This document shows, one piece after another, positions 8,207 to 17,293 of a stretch of 64,000 nucleotides of DNA. The DNA comes from Candidatus Gastranaerophilales bacterium. Its GTDB lineage: Bacteria; Cyanobacteriota; Vampirovibrionia; Gastranaerophilales; Gastranaerophilaceae. Within the stretch, counting starts at the first letter, position 1; each line of letters opens with the position of its first letter. Position numbers and translations under genes: made by a program. The notes under the pieces are model-generated. The model had not been told where the DNA came from and searched no databases. It saw only the letters and a list, made by a program, of their open reading frames with translations. The DNA lies in the NCBI GenBank assembly GCA_944325875.1, contig CALVBU010000004.1, positions 118,170-182,169 of the forward strand, given 5' to 3'.

Positions 8207-8824
8207 TTAATTTATTAAATCTGTTTGCATTGCCAGTAATACTGCTTGGGTTCGATTGGTAACATTTAGTTTTTTAAAAATATTATTTAAATGACTTTTC
8301 ACTGTGACTTCTCTCAATACTAATTTATCGGCTATATCTTTATTACTTTTACCTTTTGCGGCGAGAGAAAGCACCTCTTTTTCTCTTGATGTTAGCAGTG
8401 GTTTCTGTTTAGTATTATAAGGTAATTCGATATTTTTTTCAACTGGTCTTTGCCAATTTACTCTTCTTAAAAGAGCTTCCATTCTTGCTAATAAATTTGG
8501 CAAAATAAAAGGTTTAACGATATAATCATCTGCACCTGTTTTTAGTCCTGATATGATTTTTTGTTCTTCGCTAACTGCAGTTAACATAATTACAGGAATG
8601 TATTGTGTGTTTTTATTTTGTCTAATTGCCTTCAAAGTTTCCCAACCATTCATGTTCGGCATCATTACGTCAAGCAGCACAATGTCATAGTGATTTTTTG
8701 ATAATAAACTTAATGCCTGAAATCCATCAGTAGCAGTGTCTACAGTGTAACCATAAAAAGGCAAGGCATCTTTAAGATATTTAGGATTGTCATCAACTAA
8801 CAAAATATTCGCTAATTCAGACAT
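8207..8824 (-). CDS. LuxR/NarL-family response regulator
   Basis: 205 residues: a receiver domain (about 5-120) with the acidic pair in LLVDDN, phospho-acceptor Asp in LLDVMMPNMNGW, and KPF lysine; then a LuxR-type helix-turn-helix (about 140-200, LTSREKEVLSLAAKGKSNKD). It is a DNA-binding transcription regulator controlled by phosphorylation. It lies 17 bp after the other response regulator, in an operon with GAF/HD-GYP and TPR genes and no kinase, so its phosphodonor must be encoded elsewhere. It resembles cyanobacterial NblR-type regulators in domain order only. Confidence 0.92.
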   Translation of the reverse strand: MSELANILLVDDNPKYLKDALPFYGYTVDTATDGFQALSLLSKNHYDIVLLDVMMPNMNGWETLKAIRQNKNTQYIPVIMLTAVSEEQKIISGLKTGADDYIVKPFILPNLLARMEALLRRVNWQRPVEKNIELPYNTKQKPLLTSREKEVLSLAAKGKSNKDIADKLVLREVTVKSHLNNIFKKLNVTNRTQAVLLAMQTDLIN

Positions 8825-8841
8825 TCAAATATTCCCTTTAT

Positions 8842-9489
8842 CTATACAATCTTATACTTCAAGGCTTTTAATGCAGCTTGGAGTCTATCATCTACTTCAA
8901 GTTTTTGTAAAATATTCGCTACGTGAGCTTTGGTTGTATTTATACTAATGACAAGCATTTGTGCAATTTCCATATTGCTATAGCCTTCTGTCATAAGTTT
9001 CAAAATTTGAGTCTCACGTGATGTTAAATCATAGGATTTACTGTTATTTTCTGTATCAATAACCGGAGAATTTACAGTTGCCTTTAGGACTATGTGTGCA
9101 ATGCTTGGATCGAACCAGGCTGCACCATCAGCTACAGATTGGACTACTTGTATCAATCGTTGAGGTGTAATTTCTTTTGAGCAATAAGCATTAGCGCCTG
9201 CTTTTAGGCTGTTTAGAACTTCTTTTTCATCATTGTGTGATGTTAATATGATGATTTTTACATCTTTGTTGGAAGATCTTATTTGCTTAGTTGCATCAAT
9301 CCCATTCATTACAGGAAGACCAAGGTCCATTATTACAATATCAATTCTGTTATTATTAAAAATCTCCAAAGCCTGTTCTGCTGAATCTGCTTCAAATAGA
9401 GTCTCTACGTAATCAACTCCTTCAAAAGTTGTTTTTAATCCAAATCGTGTTAGTTCGTGATCTTCAACTATTAAAATATTTTGCTTCAT
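8842..9489 (-). CDS. NarL-family response regulator
   Basis: 215 residues. The receiver has VEDHELTRFG at the N-terminus, Asp in IMDLGLPVMNG, Thr in LTSHND and Lys in CSKEIT. A LuxR-type HTH (about 145-212) begins at LTSRETQILKLMTEGYSN. The start overlaps the stop of the TPR gene by 4 bases (ATGA), showing translational coupling. Two different LuxR-type regulators side by side suggest one pathway with two outputs, or a regulatory pair. No partner kinase is adjacent. Confidence 0.92.
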   Translation of the reverse strand: MKQNILIVEDHELTRFGLKTTFEGVDYVETLFEADSAEQALEIFNNNRIDIVIMDLGLPVMNGIDATKQIRSSNKDVKIIILTSHNDEKEVLNSLKAGANAYCSKEITPQRLIQVVQSVADGAAWFDPSIAHIVLKATVNSPVIDTENNSKSYDLTSRETQILKLMTEGYSNMEIAQMLVISINTTKAHVANILQKLEVDDRLQAALKALKYKIV

Positions 9490-11033
9490 ATACTTAATTC
9501 CTCTTTTGCAGGTTTAAAGTCAGGATTCAAAGAGAGACTCTTTTTAAAATTATATATTGCATCTTGAATAAGTCCTTGAGACTTACAGATCAATCCTTGA
9601 TAATAATAATATTTAAAATTATTTTCGTCAATATATTTCGCAATAGCTAAATATTTTTTCGCAGTTGTATAATTTTGCATATCAATCATCATTTTAGATA
9701 GTTCAAGCCATCCGTCCGTAAAGTTTGAGTCAATCGCTACTGCTTTTTTTAGGTATTCAAGTTTTCTTGAAGCATCTGTCATTGCTACATTGTAGTATGC
9801 TTGAGGACAGTCTGAATGTGTTTTTAATATTTTTGAATATATTTCTTTTGTTAGATCAAGTTTATCAAGTTTTCTTGCTGTTTCTGCAAGTCTTATTGCA
9901 GGTGCAAGTGATTTTTTATCTTTTGAATATGCTTTGTCGTAGTATTTTAAAGCAGTTTTGTAGTCTTTATCTTTAGTAGACAAATCTCCTAATACAATTA
10001 GAGCCATTACATTATTGCTTTTAATGCTTAGTGTTTTTTCAGCAAAACTCTCAGCTTTTTCATATTCTTTCATATCAAAATAAATTCTTGAAATTAAAGC
10101 GTAGGTGTCTACATTCTGGTTTTTCTTTGGCGAAATTGCAGTTTGAAGTGTTCTCATTGCTTTGTTTAATTCGCCTTCATAATAGTAGTAATAGCCTAAG
10201 TGGTATTTCTTTTCATAATCGTCTTTTGCTGCTTTATAAAGCACATATTGTTCCAATGAATAGATTTTATTTACATAAAATTCATTCATTATAGGTGCTT
10301 GTTTCATTTCTTCTATAATTTTTACGGCACTTTTTGTTTTGTTAGCTTGTAATGCGATTTCGGCTTTCAATTTTTTGTAATTAAGGTTTTGCGGGTTTTT
10401 GTTAATTGCAGTATCAATGTATTTTTGCGCATTAACAAGGTTATTTGCTTTCAAAGATCCAAGTGCAACTATATAGTTTGCGTAGTCTGATTTTGTGAGT
10501 AGTTCAGTGTTTTTGATCAACTCATTTGCAGCTTCCATACTTTGAGCGTTATACATTATGTTAGAATACATTTCTGCAAGATATATTTCATCTTTTGGAT
10601 TTAATTTTTCAGACGGATAGTAATATCTTTTGATATCGTCTGTTAGTATATAAGAAATGTCTTCATCAGTAATTTTTGAAAGAGCTAAATCTGATAGTGT
10701 AAAAAATCCCAAATCGGCCATTTTATTTGCAATAAGCATATATGCATAGTCATTTGGTATAATTGAATTAATTAAAATTCTAAAATCTGCATAAGATGAA
10801 CGGACATTACATTGAATGAATCTTTCAAGTGCTATTGCATAATGATTATGTACATCATTTTTGGTAAGTGTTGCTTTTTGAGGTCTGTTTATTTGAATAA
10901 TTTCTTCGTTTTTCGGAGTTGGAATCGCAAGAGGATCTGCAGGTTTTATATCATCAAAACTTGCCGCATATACGAATGTTGATGTAATTAACATCGCTGT
11001 AGTAATACACAACCCTTTTTTAATCAAAATCAT
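9486..11033 (-). CDS. TPR-repeat exported protein
   Basis: 515 residues with an N-terminal signal peptide (KKGLCITTAMLITSTFVYAAS), then a long array of tetratricopeptide-type helices over most of the protein, clearest from about 270 onward (for example AYYNVAMTDASRKLEYLKKA). It is expected in the periplasm as a protein-binding scaffold. It is coupled on both sides: its ATG overlaps the stop of the HD-GYP gene by one base, and its stop overlaps the response-regulator start. The tight coupling suggests it works with the signalling proteins, perhaps as sensor or partner; that is inference. Confidence 0.88.
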   Translation of the reverse strand: MILIKKGLCITTAMLITSTFVYAASFDDIKPADPLAIPTPKNEEIIQINRPQKATLTKNDVHNHYAIALERFIQCNVRSSYADFRILINSIIPNDYAYMLIANKMADLGFFTLSDLALSKITDEDISYILTDDIKRYYYPSEKLNPKDEIYLAEMYSNIMYNAQSMEAANELIKNTELLTKSDYANYIVALGSLKANNLVNAQKYIDTAINKNPQNLNYKKLKAEIALQANKTKSAVKIIEEMKQAPIMNEFYVNKIYSLEQYVLYKAAKDDYEKKYHLGYYYYYEGELNKAMRTLQTAISPKKNQNVDTYALISRIYFDMKEYEKAESFAEKTLSIKSNNVMALIVLGDLSTKDKDYKTALKYYDKAYSKDKKSLAPAIRLAETARKLDKLDLTKEIYSKILKTHSDCPQAYYNVAMTDASRKLEYLKKAVAIDSNFTDGWLELSKMMIDMQNYTTAKKYLAIAKYIDENNFKYYYYQGLICKSQGLIQDAIYNFKKSLSLNPDFKPAKEELSI

Positions 11034-12748
11034 TACTCTCCGTTATTTGTTTTTCCCGCATAATAGTAGTTAAACAATTCTACTATATTTTTCTCTTCTT
11101 GTGAAGCATTTTCGTCATTTGTAAAGTTAAATATATTAAGCAAATTATATTTGCTAAGAATTTCCGCATCTTCAGTCTTTAATTCATGGTGGTTTTCTGT
11201 TAAGAAGACTTGGACAATTTTATCTGTAGGTATGCTTAAAAATACATCCACAATATTTTTATCGAAATGAGTGCCGGAATCTTTTATAAGAATATTTATT
11301 ACATTTCCAATAGGCATTTTGTCACGATAGTGTCTTTTGGATGTAATAGCATCAAATACATCAGATACTGCTAAAATTCTTCCTCCGTATGGAATATCTT
11401 CTCCTTGAAGATGTCTGTAATAGCCGCTTCCGTCATATTTTTCGTGGTGAGAACATGCAATTTCTGATATTTGTTTGAAATCTTCTGTCATACAAATTTT
11501 ATCAAGAATATTATGTGTTATTTGAACGTGTTCTTGTATATGTTTGTATTCTTCCGGTGTAAGTTTTCCTTCTTTCTGTAAAACTGAATCTCTGATACCG
11601 ATTTTCCCAATATCATGAAGAGTTGCAGCTTTTTCAATTAGCTCTTTTGTTTTTTCATCGAGTCCTAGAGCTTCAACTATAAGCATCGCATATAGTTTTA
11701 CTCTGTTAGAGTGACCTGCTGTAATCTTATCACGAGCATCGATTGAGGCTGCAAGTGTGTTTATAAAGCTTTCGAATAGAAGCTTTTGTTCTTTGTATAG
11801 TTCTTTTTGTTGTTCAAAAAGTTGGGCATTTTCTAATGCAATGCTTGCGCTTCCACCGATTGCTACAAGCAAGTCTTCATCATTTTTGGTAAAGACTCCT
11901 CTTGTTTTGTTTAAGACTTGAAATGCTCCGATTATTTCCTGATTATTGTTTTTTATAGGCATACAAAGCATTGTTTTTGTTTTATAGCCGGTTTCTTTAT
12001 CTACTTCAGGATTGAATCTGTCATCAGTATAGGCATCTTCAATATTGATAGATTCCCCGGTTCTCACTACATAGCCTGCAAAGCCTTTATCTGCAGGAAA
12101 TCTGATTTCCTGACTATCCATTCCTAGTGCTACTTTTGACCATAATTCATTATGTTCCTTATCAAGTAGAAATACGGTACATCTGTCAGCTTGCATTGCA
12201 ATTTTGGTTTCTTCCGCAATTACTTTTAAAAGTTCTGTAATATCAGTAAGAGCATTAATTGAACGTCCTATTTTTACAAGTGATACTAGAGGATCGCTTT
12301 GAATTGGTAATGAAAATTCAAGTCCGCTGCGTATCTGTTTTATTCTTGTAAGGATAAAACCTAACATGTTAAATTCATCTTCTTTAATGCCATAATTTTT
12401 AGCATTTTGGAAATGAAGAAGTGCTACGTCGGTGTTTTTTTCACAGTAATTTATATTACCCATTGAAATTTCGTAGAATAGTTTTGCCGTATTGTCATTG
12501 TCAATTTCAGCAAGGTAAAAACTGTCTTGTAAAAGTCCAAGTGATGCTTGATATTGAGACTTGTCTTCAAGATAATCTATCATTCCAATTATGCTCAAAC
12601 AAATTGAGATATATTTGCTTGAATTATTTTTTTTGAATATTTTTTGAGCTTCAAGAACATTTTTTTTCGCAGTTTGGTAATCTTTGCTTTCTAATGCAAT
12701 CAAGCTCTTTTTTATAAGTTCAATACCTTTTTCCATCACCTTTTTCAT
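11033..12748 (-). CDS. GAF and HD-GYP domain protein (probable c-di-GMP phosphodiesterase)
   Basis: 571 residues. Residues 1-150 are helical and TPR-like. A GAF domain follows (about 165-315: ADRCTVFLLD, GFAGYVVRTGESI), then an HD-GYP domain (about 335-520) with ATLHDIGKIGI, HVQITHNIL, and HHEKYDGSGYYRHL. The GYP signature reads GYY, but the metal-binding His and Asp residues are present. Known HD-GYP proteins hydrolyse cyclic di-GMP. It is first in an operon with a TPR protein and two response regulators; c-di-GMP commonly controls type IV pili, of which there are genes elsewhere in the window. A second start at the fifth codon is possible. Confidence 0.9.
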   Translation of the reverse strand: MKKVMEKGIELIKKSLIALESKDYQTAKKNVLEAQKIFKKNNSSKYISICLSIIGMIDYLEDKSQYQASLGLLQDSFYLAEIDNDNTAKLFYEISMGNINYCEKNTDVALLHFQNAKNYGIKEDEFNMLGFILTRIKQIRSGLEFSLPIQSDPLVSLVKIGRSINALTDITELLKVIAEETKIAMQADRCTVFLLDKEHNELWSKVALGMDSQEIRFPADKGFAGYVVRTGESINIEDAYTDDRFNPEVDKETGYKTKTMLCMPIKNNNQEIIGAFQVLNKTRGVFTKNDEDLLVAIGGSASIALENAQLFEQQKELYKEQKLLFESFINTLAASIDARDKITAGHSNRVKLYAMLIVEALGLDEKTKELIEKAATLHDIGKIGIRDSVLQKEGKLTPEEYKHIQEHVQITHNILDKICMTEDFKQISEIACSHHEKYDGSGYYRHLQGEDIPYGGRILAVSDVFDAITSKRHYRDKMPIGNVINILIKDSGTHFDKNIVDVFLSIPTDKIVQVFLTENHHELKTEDAEILSKYNLLNIFNFTNDENASQEEKNIVELFNYYYAGKTNNGE

Positions 12749-12828
12749 TTAGTTCACTATCCTTTTACAATCTTCTGTTTTTATTATACAATATTTTAGT
12801 ATAGATTACAAATCAATCGAGAGAAGGT

Positions 12829-13515
12829 ATGAAAAAAATTACAATTTTAATTCCTGTATATAACGAAGTTTCAACATTACAGGAAATTTTAAAAAAAGTT
12901 GAAAATGCTGATTTTTGTGGGTTAGAAAAAGAGATTATACTAATTGATGATTATTCAACTGATGGTACAAGGGATTTGTACAAAGATATTCCATATCAGG
13001 TTTACTATCATGATTATAATCAAGGAAAGGGTGCAGCTTTAAGAACCGGATTTGAAAAAGCTACCGGCGATATAATTGTTATTCAGGATGCTGATTTGGA
13101 ATATGATCCTGTTGACTATGCACCTCTTGTAAAGTTGATTGTGGATGGGCATGCAGATGTTTGCTATGGCTCAAGACTTTCTGGCGGAAAACCTTCCCGT
13201 TCATTTATGTTTACTCACCTTTTAGGGAATAAGTTCTTGTCACTTTTGACAAATATTCTCTACGGGTCTACGTTGACAGATATGGAAACTTGTTATAAAG
13301 CGTTCAAGGCTGATTTCATTAAAGGTATAAAAATAAGATCAAACAGATTTGATTTTGAACCTGAAATTACTGCAAAAGTATTAAAACGAGGGGCAAGATT
13401 ATATGAGCTCCCTGTTTCATACTATGGCCGTGAATTTTCTGAAGGTAAGAAGATTACATGGAAAGATGGTATTCATGCTGTAATTGCTCTTATTAAATAC
13501 AGATTTGTTGATTAG
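12829..13515 (+). CDS. Family 2 glycosyltransferase, DPM1-like
   Basis: 228 residues with a GT-A fold: ILIPVYNE at the N-terminus, EIILIDDYSTDGT, NQGKGAALRTGF, and the metal-binding DADLEYDP (DXD-like). Length and motifs match dolichyl- or polyprenyl-phosphate mannose/glucose synthases without C-terminal membrane helices. It probably transfers a sugar from a nucleotide donor to a lipid carrier for envelope glycan synthesis. The SD is GAGAAGG. It is divergent from the signalling operon and close to the M48-like gene downstream (16 bp). Confidence 0.9.
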   Translation: MKKITILIPVYNEVSTLQEILKKVENADFCGLEKEIILIDDYSTDGTRDLYKDIPYQVYYHDYNQGKGAALRTGFEKATGDIIVIQDADLEYDPVDYAPLVKLIVDGHADVCYGSRLSGGKPSRSFMFTHLLGNKFLSLLTNILYGSTLTDMETCYKAFKADFIKGIKIRSNRFDFEPEITAKVLKRGARLYELPVSYYGREFSEGKKITWKDGIHAVIALIKYRFVD

Positions 13516-13531
13516 TGAAAAGGAGATGAAT

Positions 13532-14362
13532 ATGAAGAAAATTATTGTTTCATTATTTGCTGCTGTAGTAATGGTGTTGCCTGCTTCTGCTGCAAAATGG
13601 GTTGCTGCTGATAGGGTTCCTGTTGTTGGAAAGGCACTATTGACGAAAAACAGTTTACCAGCAAATGCTACATTTAAGGTTGTTAACGGTTCTGTTGATA
13701 ATTCAAATGTTGCTACTACGAATGTTGTTTATATTTCAAGTGCAGATTTAGCTTATGCCGGAAATGATAGTGAAGTCGCTGCAGTGGTTGCAAACGAATT
13801 AGGGCATATTATAAATGGTCATTATGCTAAAAATAAAATGAAAAATATTGCAAAAGCTGCTTTAACTAGCAATTTAAGTGCGGATAATATAATAACAACA
13901 GCTTCTAATAGTGAGTTTATGGCTAATAAATCTTCATTAAGTGATAATAAAGAAGCTGATATCACTGGTGCTGATATGATGATTCAAGCAGGTTATAATC
14001 CTTTAGCGATGGTTGTTGTAATTACTAAAATGCCTGGAAGTACTTTAGAAACACTTGCCGGTAAACCTGCAAATTCAGAAAGAGCTATGAATGTTTTTGA
14101 TTATTTAACTTACAATTATCCATCAAAGGTAAAAGCTGGTTATGGTTGTAATGAGTATCGTGCATTTTTGACTTATGCAAATCCAATTGTGGCAGATAGA
14201 AATTCAAATTCAAGAAAACTTGCAAAATTTAATAAAGAACAAGAAAAGGCTAAAAAAGAAAGAGCTAAAAATATTTCAAAATACAAAGCTACTGGCGGTT
14301 TAAGCGGTTGGGATGCATCTTATACAATTTTAAAAACTTTATCTGAATCTTCAGAAAAATAA
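13532..14362 (+). CDS. M48-like exported protein with altered zinc motif
   Basis: 276 residues. The start at 13532 has SD AGGAG six bases away; the ATG at 13526 lies too close. The signal peptide is MKKIIVSLFAAVVMVLPASA. The M48 peptidase core is recognisable: NELGHIINGHY stands where HELGHxxxxH is expected, and EADITGADMMIQAGYNP matches the downstream Glu ligand region. The first zinc-binding His is Asn, so catalysis may be lost or altered. A Lys-rich helix follows near 235-250. It is probably a periplasmic protein related to BepA/YcaL-like peptidases. A strong terminator follows. Confidence 0.82.
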   Translation: MKKIIVSLFAAVVMVLPASAAKWVAADRVPVVGKALLTKNSLPANATFKVVNGSVDNSNVATTNVVYISSADLAYAGNDSEVAAVVANELGHIINGHYAKNKMKNIAKAALTSNLSADNIITTASNSEFMANKSSLSDNKEADITGADMMIQAGYNPLAMVVVITKMPGSTLETLAGKPANSERAMNVFDYLTYNYPSKVKAGYGCNEYRAFLTYANPIVADRNSNSRKLAKFNKEQEKAKKERAKNISKYKATGGLSGWDASYTILKTLSESSEK

Positions 14363-14364
14363 AT

Positions 14365-14397
14365 AAAAAAAGCGGATTGAAAAATCCGCTTTTTTTA
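14365..14397 (+). terminator. Rho-independent terminator
   Basis: The stem AAAAAAGCGGAT / ATCCGCTTTTTT has a TGAAAA loop and a T run, just after the M48-like gene. Confidence 0.92.
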
Positions 14398-14474
14398 TGA
14401 TTACAAAACTTTTTAACTTGATAATATTATTTAAAATACGTATAGGTATATTCTATTAGGAATGGAGGAATTTA

Positions 14475-14837
14475 ATGGCTGATTCTCATCATATTTTAAC
14501 TTGTCCCGCTTGCGGTGAAGATATGCAGAAAGTTTTTGTGACATCTTTAGGTATAAATATTGACGTTTGTACAAAGGGTTGTGGTGGAATTTTCTTTGAT
14601 AATAGAGAATTTAAAAAATTTGAAAATTTGGATTCTAATATTGATGAAGTTATTGAAGCTGCTGAAAATAACGATTTTGAACCTGTAGATGAATCTTTAG
14701 ACAGAATTTGCCCTGCTTGTGGTGCTAAGATGGTTAAGAACTTTGCAAACCGTTTTAAAGAAGTACAAATTGATGAATGTTATAATTGCGGTGGAAAATT
14801 TTTAGACCATGGTGAGTTAACTAAACTTAGAGGTTAA
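14475..14837 (+). CDS. Double zinc-ribbon (zf-TFIIB-type) protein A
   Basis: 120 residues with two zinc ribbons: LTCPACGEDM...DVCTKGCGGIFFDNREF (about 8-46), and ICPACGAKM...DECYNCGGKFLDHGEL (about 78-116). Each has a CPxCG knuckle and a C-(x3-4)-CGG knuckle, followed by the F-D/L-D-x-x-E pattern typical of zf-TFIIB domain proteins. The function of these small proteins is not established. It has a strong SD (GGAGG) and is 3 bp from its paralogue, so it forms a tandem duplicate. Confidence 0.88.
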   Translation: MADSHHILTCPACGEDMQKVFVTSLGINIDVCTKGCGGIFFDNREFKKFENLDSNIDEVIEAAENNDFEPVDESLDRICPACGAKMVKNFANRFKEVQIDECYNCGGKFLDHGELTKLRG

Positions 14838-14840
14838 TAG

Positions 14841-15413
14841 ATGGCAGATACTTATAAAACAATCGAATGTCCGGCTTGTGGAAAGCCCATGAAAAAGATA
14901 TTTATCCCTTCTGTTGGGGTAAATGTTGATATATGTTCAGAAAGCTGTGGCGGTTTGTTTTTTGATAACCAAGAATTACAAAAATTTAATAAGGTTTCTG
15001 ATGATGTATCAGAAATAAAAAAGGCTCTTGAAGGTAAATCTTTCATTTCTGTTGATGAAAATCAAACAAGAATTTGTCCTTGTTGTGGAAAGCCTATGGT
15101 AAAAACAAGTATAAAGGGGCTTGGTATTCAAATTGATACTTGCTATACGTGCGGTGGCGTCTTTCTTGATAATGGTGAACTTGATATAATAAGGGAAAGA
15201 ACCAGAAGGGTTACTGTCAATGATGTTAAACTCCAGAATGGGCAGCTAAATGAAGATGTTGTGAGAACTTTTTACCGAGAAATGCAGCAAGAAAATGCTT
15301 TGAATGAGCGAAATGGTATGATGTATGATGCGTTATTTGGTCATAGAAGTTTCGGTAACTTTGGTCGTCGCAGGATAGGTTTGATTGATGTTTTATTTAA
15401 TTTGTTTTGTTAA
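14841..15413 (+). CDS. Double zinc-ribbon (zf-TFIIB-type) protein B
   Basis: 190 residues. The first 120 are a clear paralogue of the preceding gene, with ribbons at about 8-46 (ECPACGKPM, ICSESCGG) and 74-112 (ICPCCGKPM, TCYTCGG). It has an extra C-terminal 70 residues, charged and then hydrophobic at the very end (GLIDVLFNLFC), that the first copy lacks. The 3-bp gap and shared architecture indicate tandem duplication within one operon. Followed after 11 bp by pheA, which may be co-transcribed. Confidence 0.88.
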   Translation: MADTYKTIECPACGKPMKKIFIPSVGVNVDICSESCGGLFFDNQELQKFNKVSDDVSEIKKALEGKSFISVDENQTRICPCCGKPMVKTSIKGLGIQIDTCYTCGGVFLDNGELDIIRERTRRVTVNDVKLQNGQLNEDVVRTFYREMQQENALNERNGMMYDALFGHRSFGNFGRRRIGLIDVLFNLFC

Positions 15414-15424
15414 GTAGGTAAGAT

Positions 15425-16282
15425 ATGAATTTTGATAATGTTTCTAATATTGCATATTTAGGACCTCAGGCTTCTTTTTCGGAGATGGCTAAGGATTTGT
15501 TTTGTGCAAGATATAACATCAAATCTTACCCAACCCCAATGCAAACGATCAGACAAGTGATTGAATATGTGGAAGATAACCCAAATACTTTAGGAGTATT
15601 ACCTGTTGAAAATTCAATTGAGGGTACTGTAAGAGAGTCCTTGGATACACTTATGCATTGTAAAAATCAGAATATAAAAATCCTATCGCAAATTATAATG
15701 CCAATTCGTCATTGTTTGCTTGCAAGAACTACAGAATTTTACAGTATAACAGGTGGTATAATTTCTCATCCTCAGGCAATAGCGCAGTGTCAAAATTTTA
15801 TTCATGATGAACTTCCAAGAAATATTAATATTATAGAAACGACAAGCACTGCAGAAGCTGCAAGAAGTCTTGCTAATTATAATCTTACGTATGCTGCTAT
15901 TGGCAGTGAAAAAACTGCTGAGGTTTATAATTTAAATATTTTAAAAGCTAATATAAACGATGATAAATCTAATCAGACCAGATTTGTTTTGATTGGTGAT
16001 TTTGAAACCGAAAAAACTGGTCATGACAGGACTTCGATTGCTTTTTCTACAGATAATCGTCCTGGTGCTCTTTTAGAAATTTTAAACATTTTCTATCAAA
16101 ATAACATTAATTTGTCATATATTTCATCCAGACCTTCAAAACAAGAATTTGGGGATTATATTTTTATAGTTAATTTTGACGGTCATATTAGATCTAAGAA
16201 AATTCTTAATACGTTGACTAAACTAAAAGAAAAAACTACGTTTATGAAATTTTTAGGATCATATGAGAAAAATGTTTCTTGA
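15425..16282 (+). CDS. pheA: Prephenate dehydratase
   Basis: 285 residues, the normal length for monofunctional PheA. The catalytic domain (1-190) has AYLGPQASFSE, GVLPVENSIEGTV and the TRF motif (SNQTRFVLIGD). The C-terminal ACT domain (about 200-280) has RPGALLEIL and the ESRP-like stretch SSRPSK. It converts prephenate to phenylpyruvate in phenylalanine synthesis; the ACT domain normally mediates feedback inhibition by phenylalanine. Confidence 0.95.
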   Translation: MNFDNVSNIAYLGPQASFSEMAKDLFCARYNIKSYPTPMQTIRQVIEYVEDNPNTLGVLPVENSIEGTVRESLDTLMHCKNQNIKILSQIIMPIRHCLLARTTEFYSITGGIISHPQAIAQCQNFIHDELPRNINIIETTSTAEAARSLANYNLTYAAIGSEKTAEVYNLNILKANINDDKSNQTRFVLIGDFETEKTGHDRTSIAFSTDNRPGALLEILNIFYQNNINLSYISSRPSKQEFGDYIFIVNFDGHIRSKKILNTLTKLKEKTTFMKFLGSYEKNVS

Positions 16283-16357
16283 CGAATTTTTAAAAGCTAA
16301 GGTATAATAGCTTATACGCCTTATTTATTTCTGTTCCTGAATATGGGAAGGAAATAT

Positions 16358-17293
16358 ATGTCTAATTCACTTATACCTTATTCGTTTATACCTGGAGCTA
16401 AAGCTAAAGCTCAGGAGGTTAATGCGAATTTTATTTCACTTGCTGAAAAAATTGAAGAGAATCTCAAATATACTACAAGTCAGATTGAAGAGACTGTTGA
16501 AAAAATTAACCAATCTTCTTCAGAAATAGATGGCAAAAAGGCTGATAAAAATTTAGGAAATACAGGACTTTTGACAAATTGTATTCTAGAATCTCCTAAT
16601 GGAGTTGTAGAAGCATCTGAAAATATTGTAACTATTAAAAGTGGTTTAAAAGTTTATATTCCTGCTGGCTTTAATGAAGATGGCTCAGTAAAGAATATTG
16701 TTTATGACGTTACTGAAGATACTCCTGTTACTACTATCAAAACTTCCGATTTAGGGTGTATTTATATCTCACCGGATGGTTGTGGATATTCTAGTTATTA
16801 TTTTTCTTGTAAGAATGAGCCATATACAAAAAGTGGCATTTGGTATAATGAAGATGAAAATTTAACTTATATATATAATGCTGATTCAGAAACTTGGGAT
16901 CCTATTGAGGCTATCGTTATAGCTATTTATGAAAATACTAATGGTATTGTAAGTTTGTTGAAAGTTGCAAAAACAATAAGATTGTTAACATCTTCAGATA
17001 AAAACGTTATTATTAATTGGGGCTTGCCAGTGTATTTAAAAATGACAGGTCGTTCTTGGGATAAGACATATACTGCTATGCGTAACGGTTATATCTTTCT
17101 CTTTGGTGTTTCTCAAACTAATGTTCCGCAGAACTTTTATATAAATAATGTTGAATTTAACATTAACTGGGTTAGTAGTGGTATGACTTCAAATGCAATT
17201 ATATTTCCAATTAAATATGGTGATACCTATGGGATGTATGGAACTAGGGTTAAGGGTGGAATTTATTTTATACCTATGGAAGGAGAACTTTAA
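16358..17293 (+). CDS. Phage tail-fibre-like protein
   Basis: 311 residues. The N-terminus (NSLIPYSFIPGAKAKAQEVNANF) resembles N-terminal segments of phage tail or fibre proteins, followed by a coiled coil (25-60) and beta-rich segments with many Gly, Tyr and Thr. The C-terminal half has WINYx-like aromatic stretches (GRSWDKTYTAMRNGYIFLFG). No other phage genes are adjacent. The SD GGAAGG favours ATG 16358 over ATG 16343. Its stop overlaps the next start (TAATG), so the two genes are coupled. It may be a captured fibre or adhesin cassette; the family assignment is by appearance. Confidence 0.55.
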   Translation: MSNSLIPYSFIPGAKAKAQEVNANFISLAEKIEENLKYTTSQIEETVEKINQSSSEIDGKKADKNLGNTGLLTNCILESPNGVVEASENIVTIKSGLKVYIPAGFNEDGSVKNIVYDVTEDTPVTTIKTSDLGCIYISPDGCGYSSYYFSCKNEPYTKSGIWYNEDENLTYIYNADSETWDPIEAIVIAIYENTNGIVSLLKVAKTIRLLTSSDKNVIINWGLPVYLKMTGRSWDKTYTAMRNGYIFLFGVSQTNVPQNFYINNVEFNINWVSSGMTSNAIIFPIKYGDTYGMYGTRVKGGIYFIPMEGEL

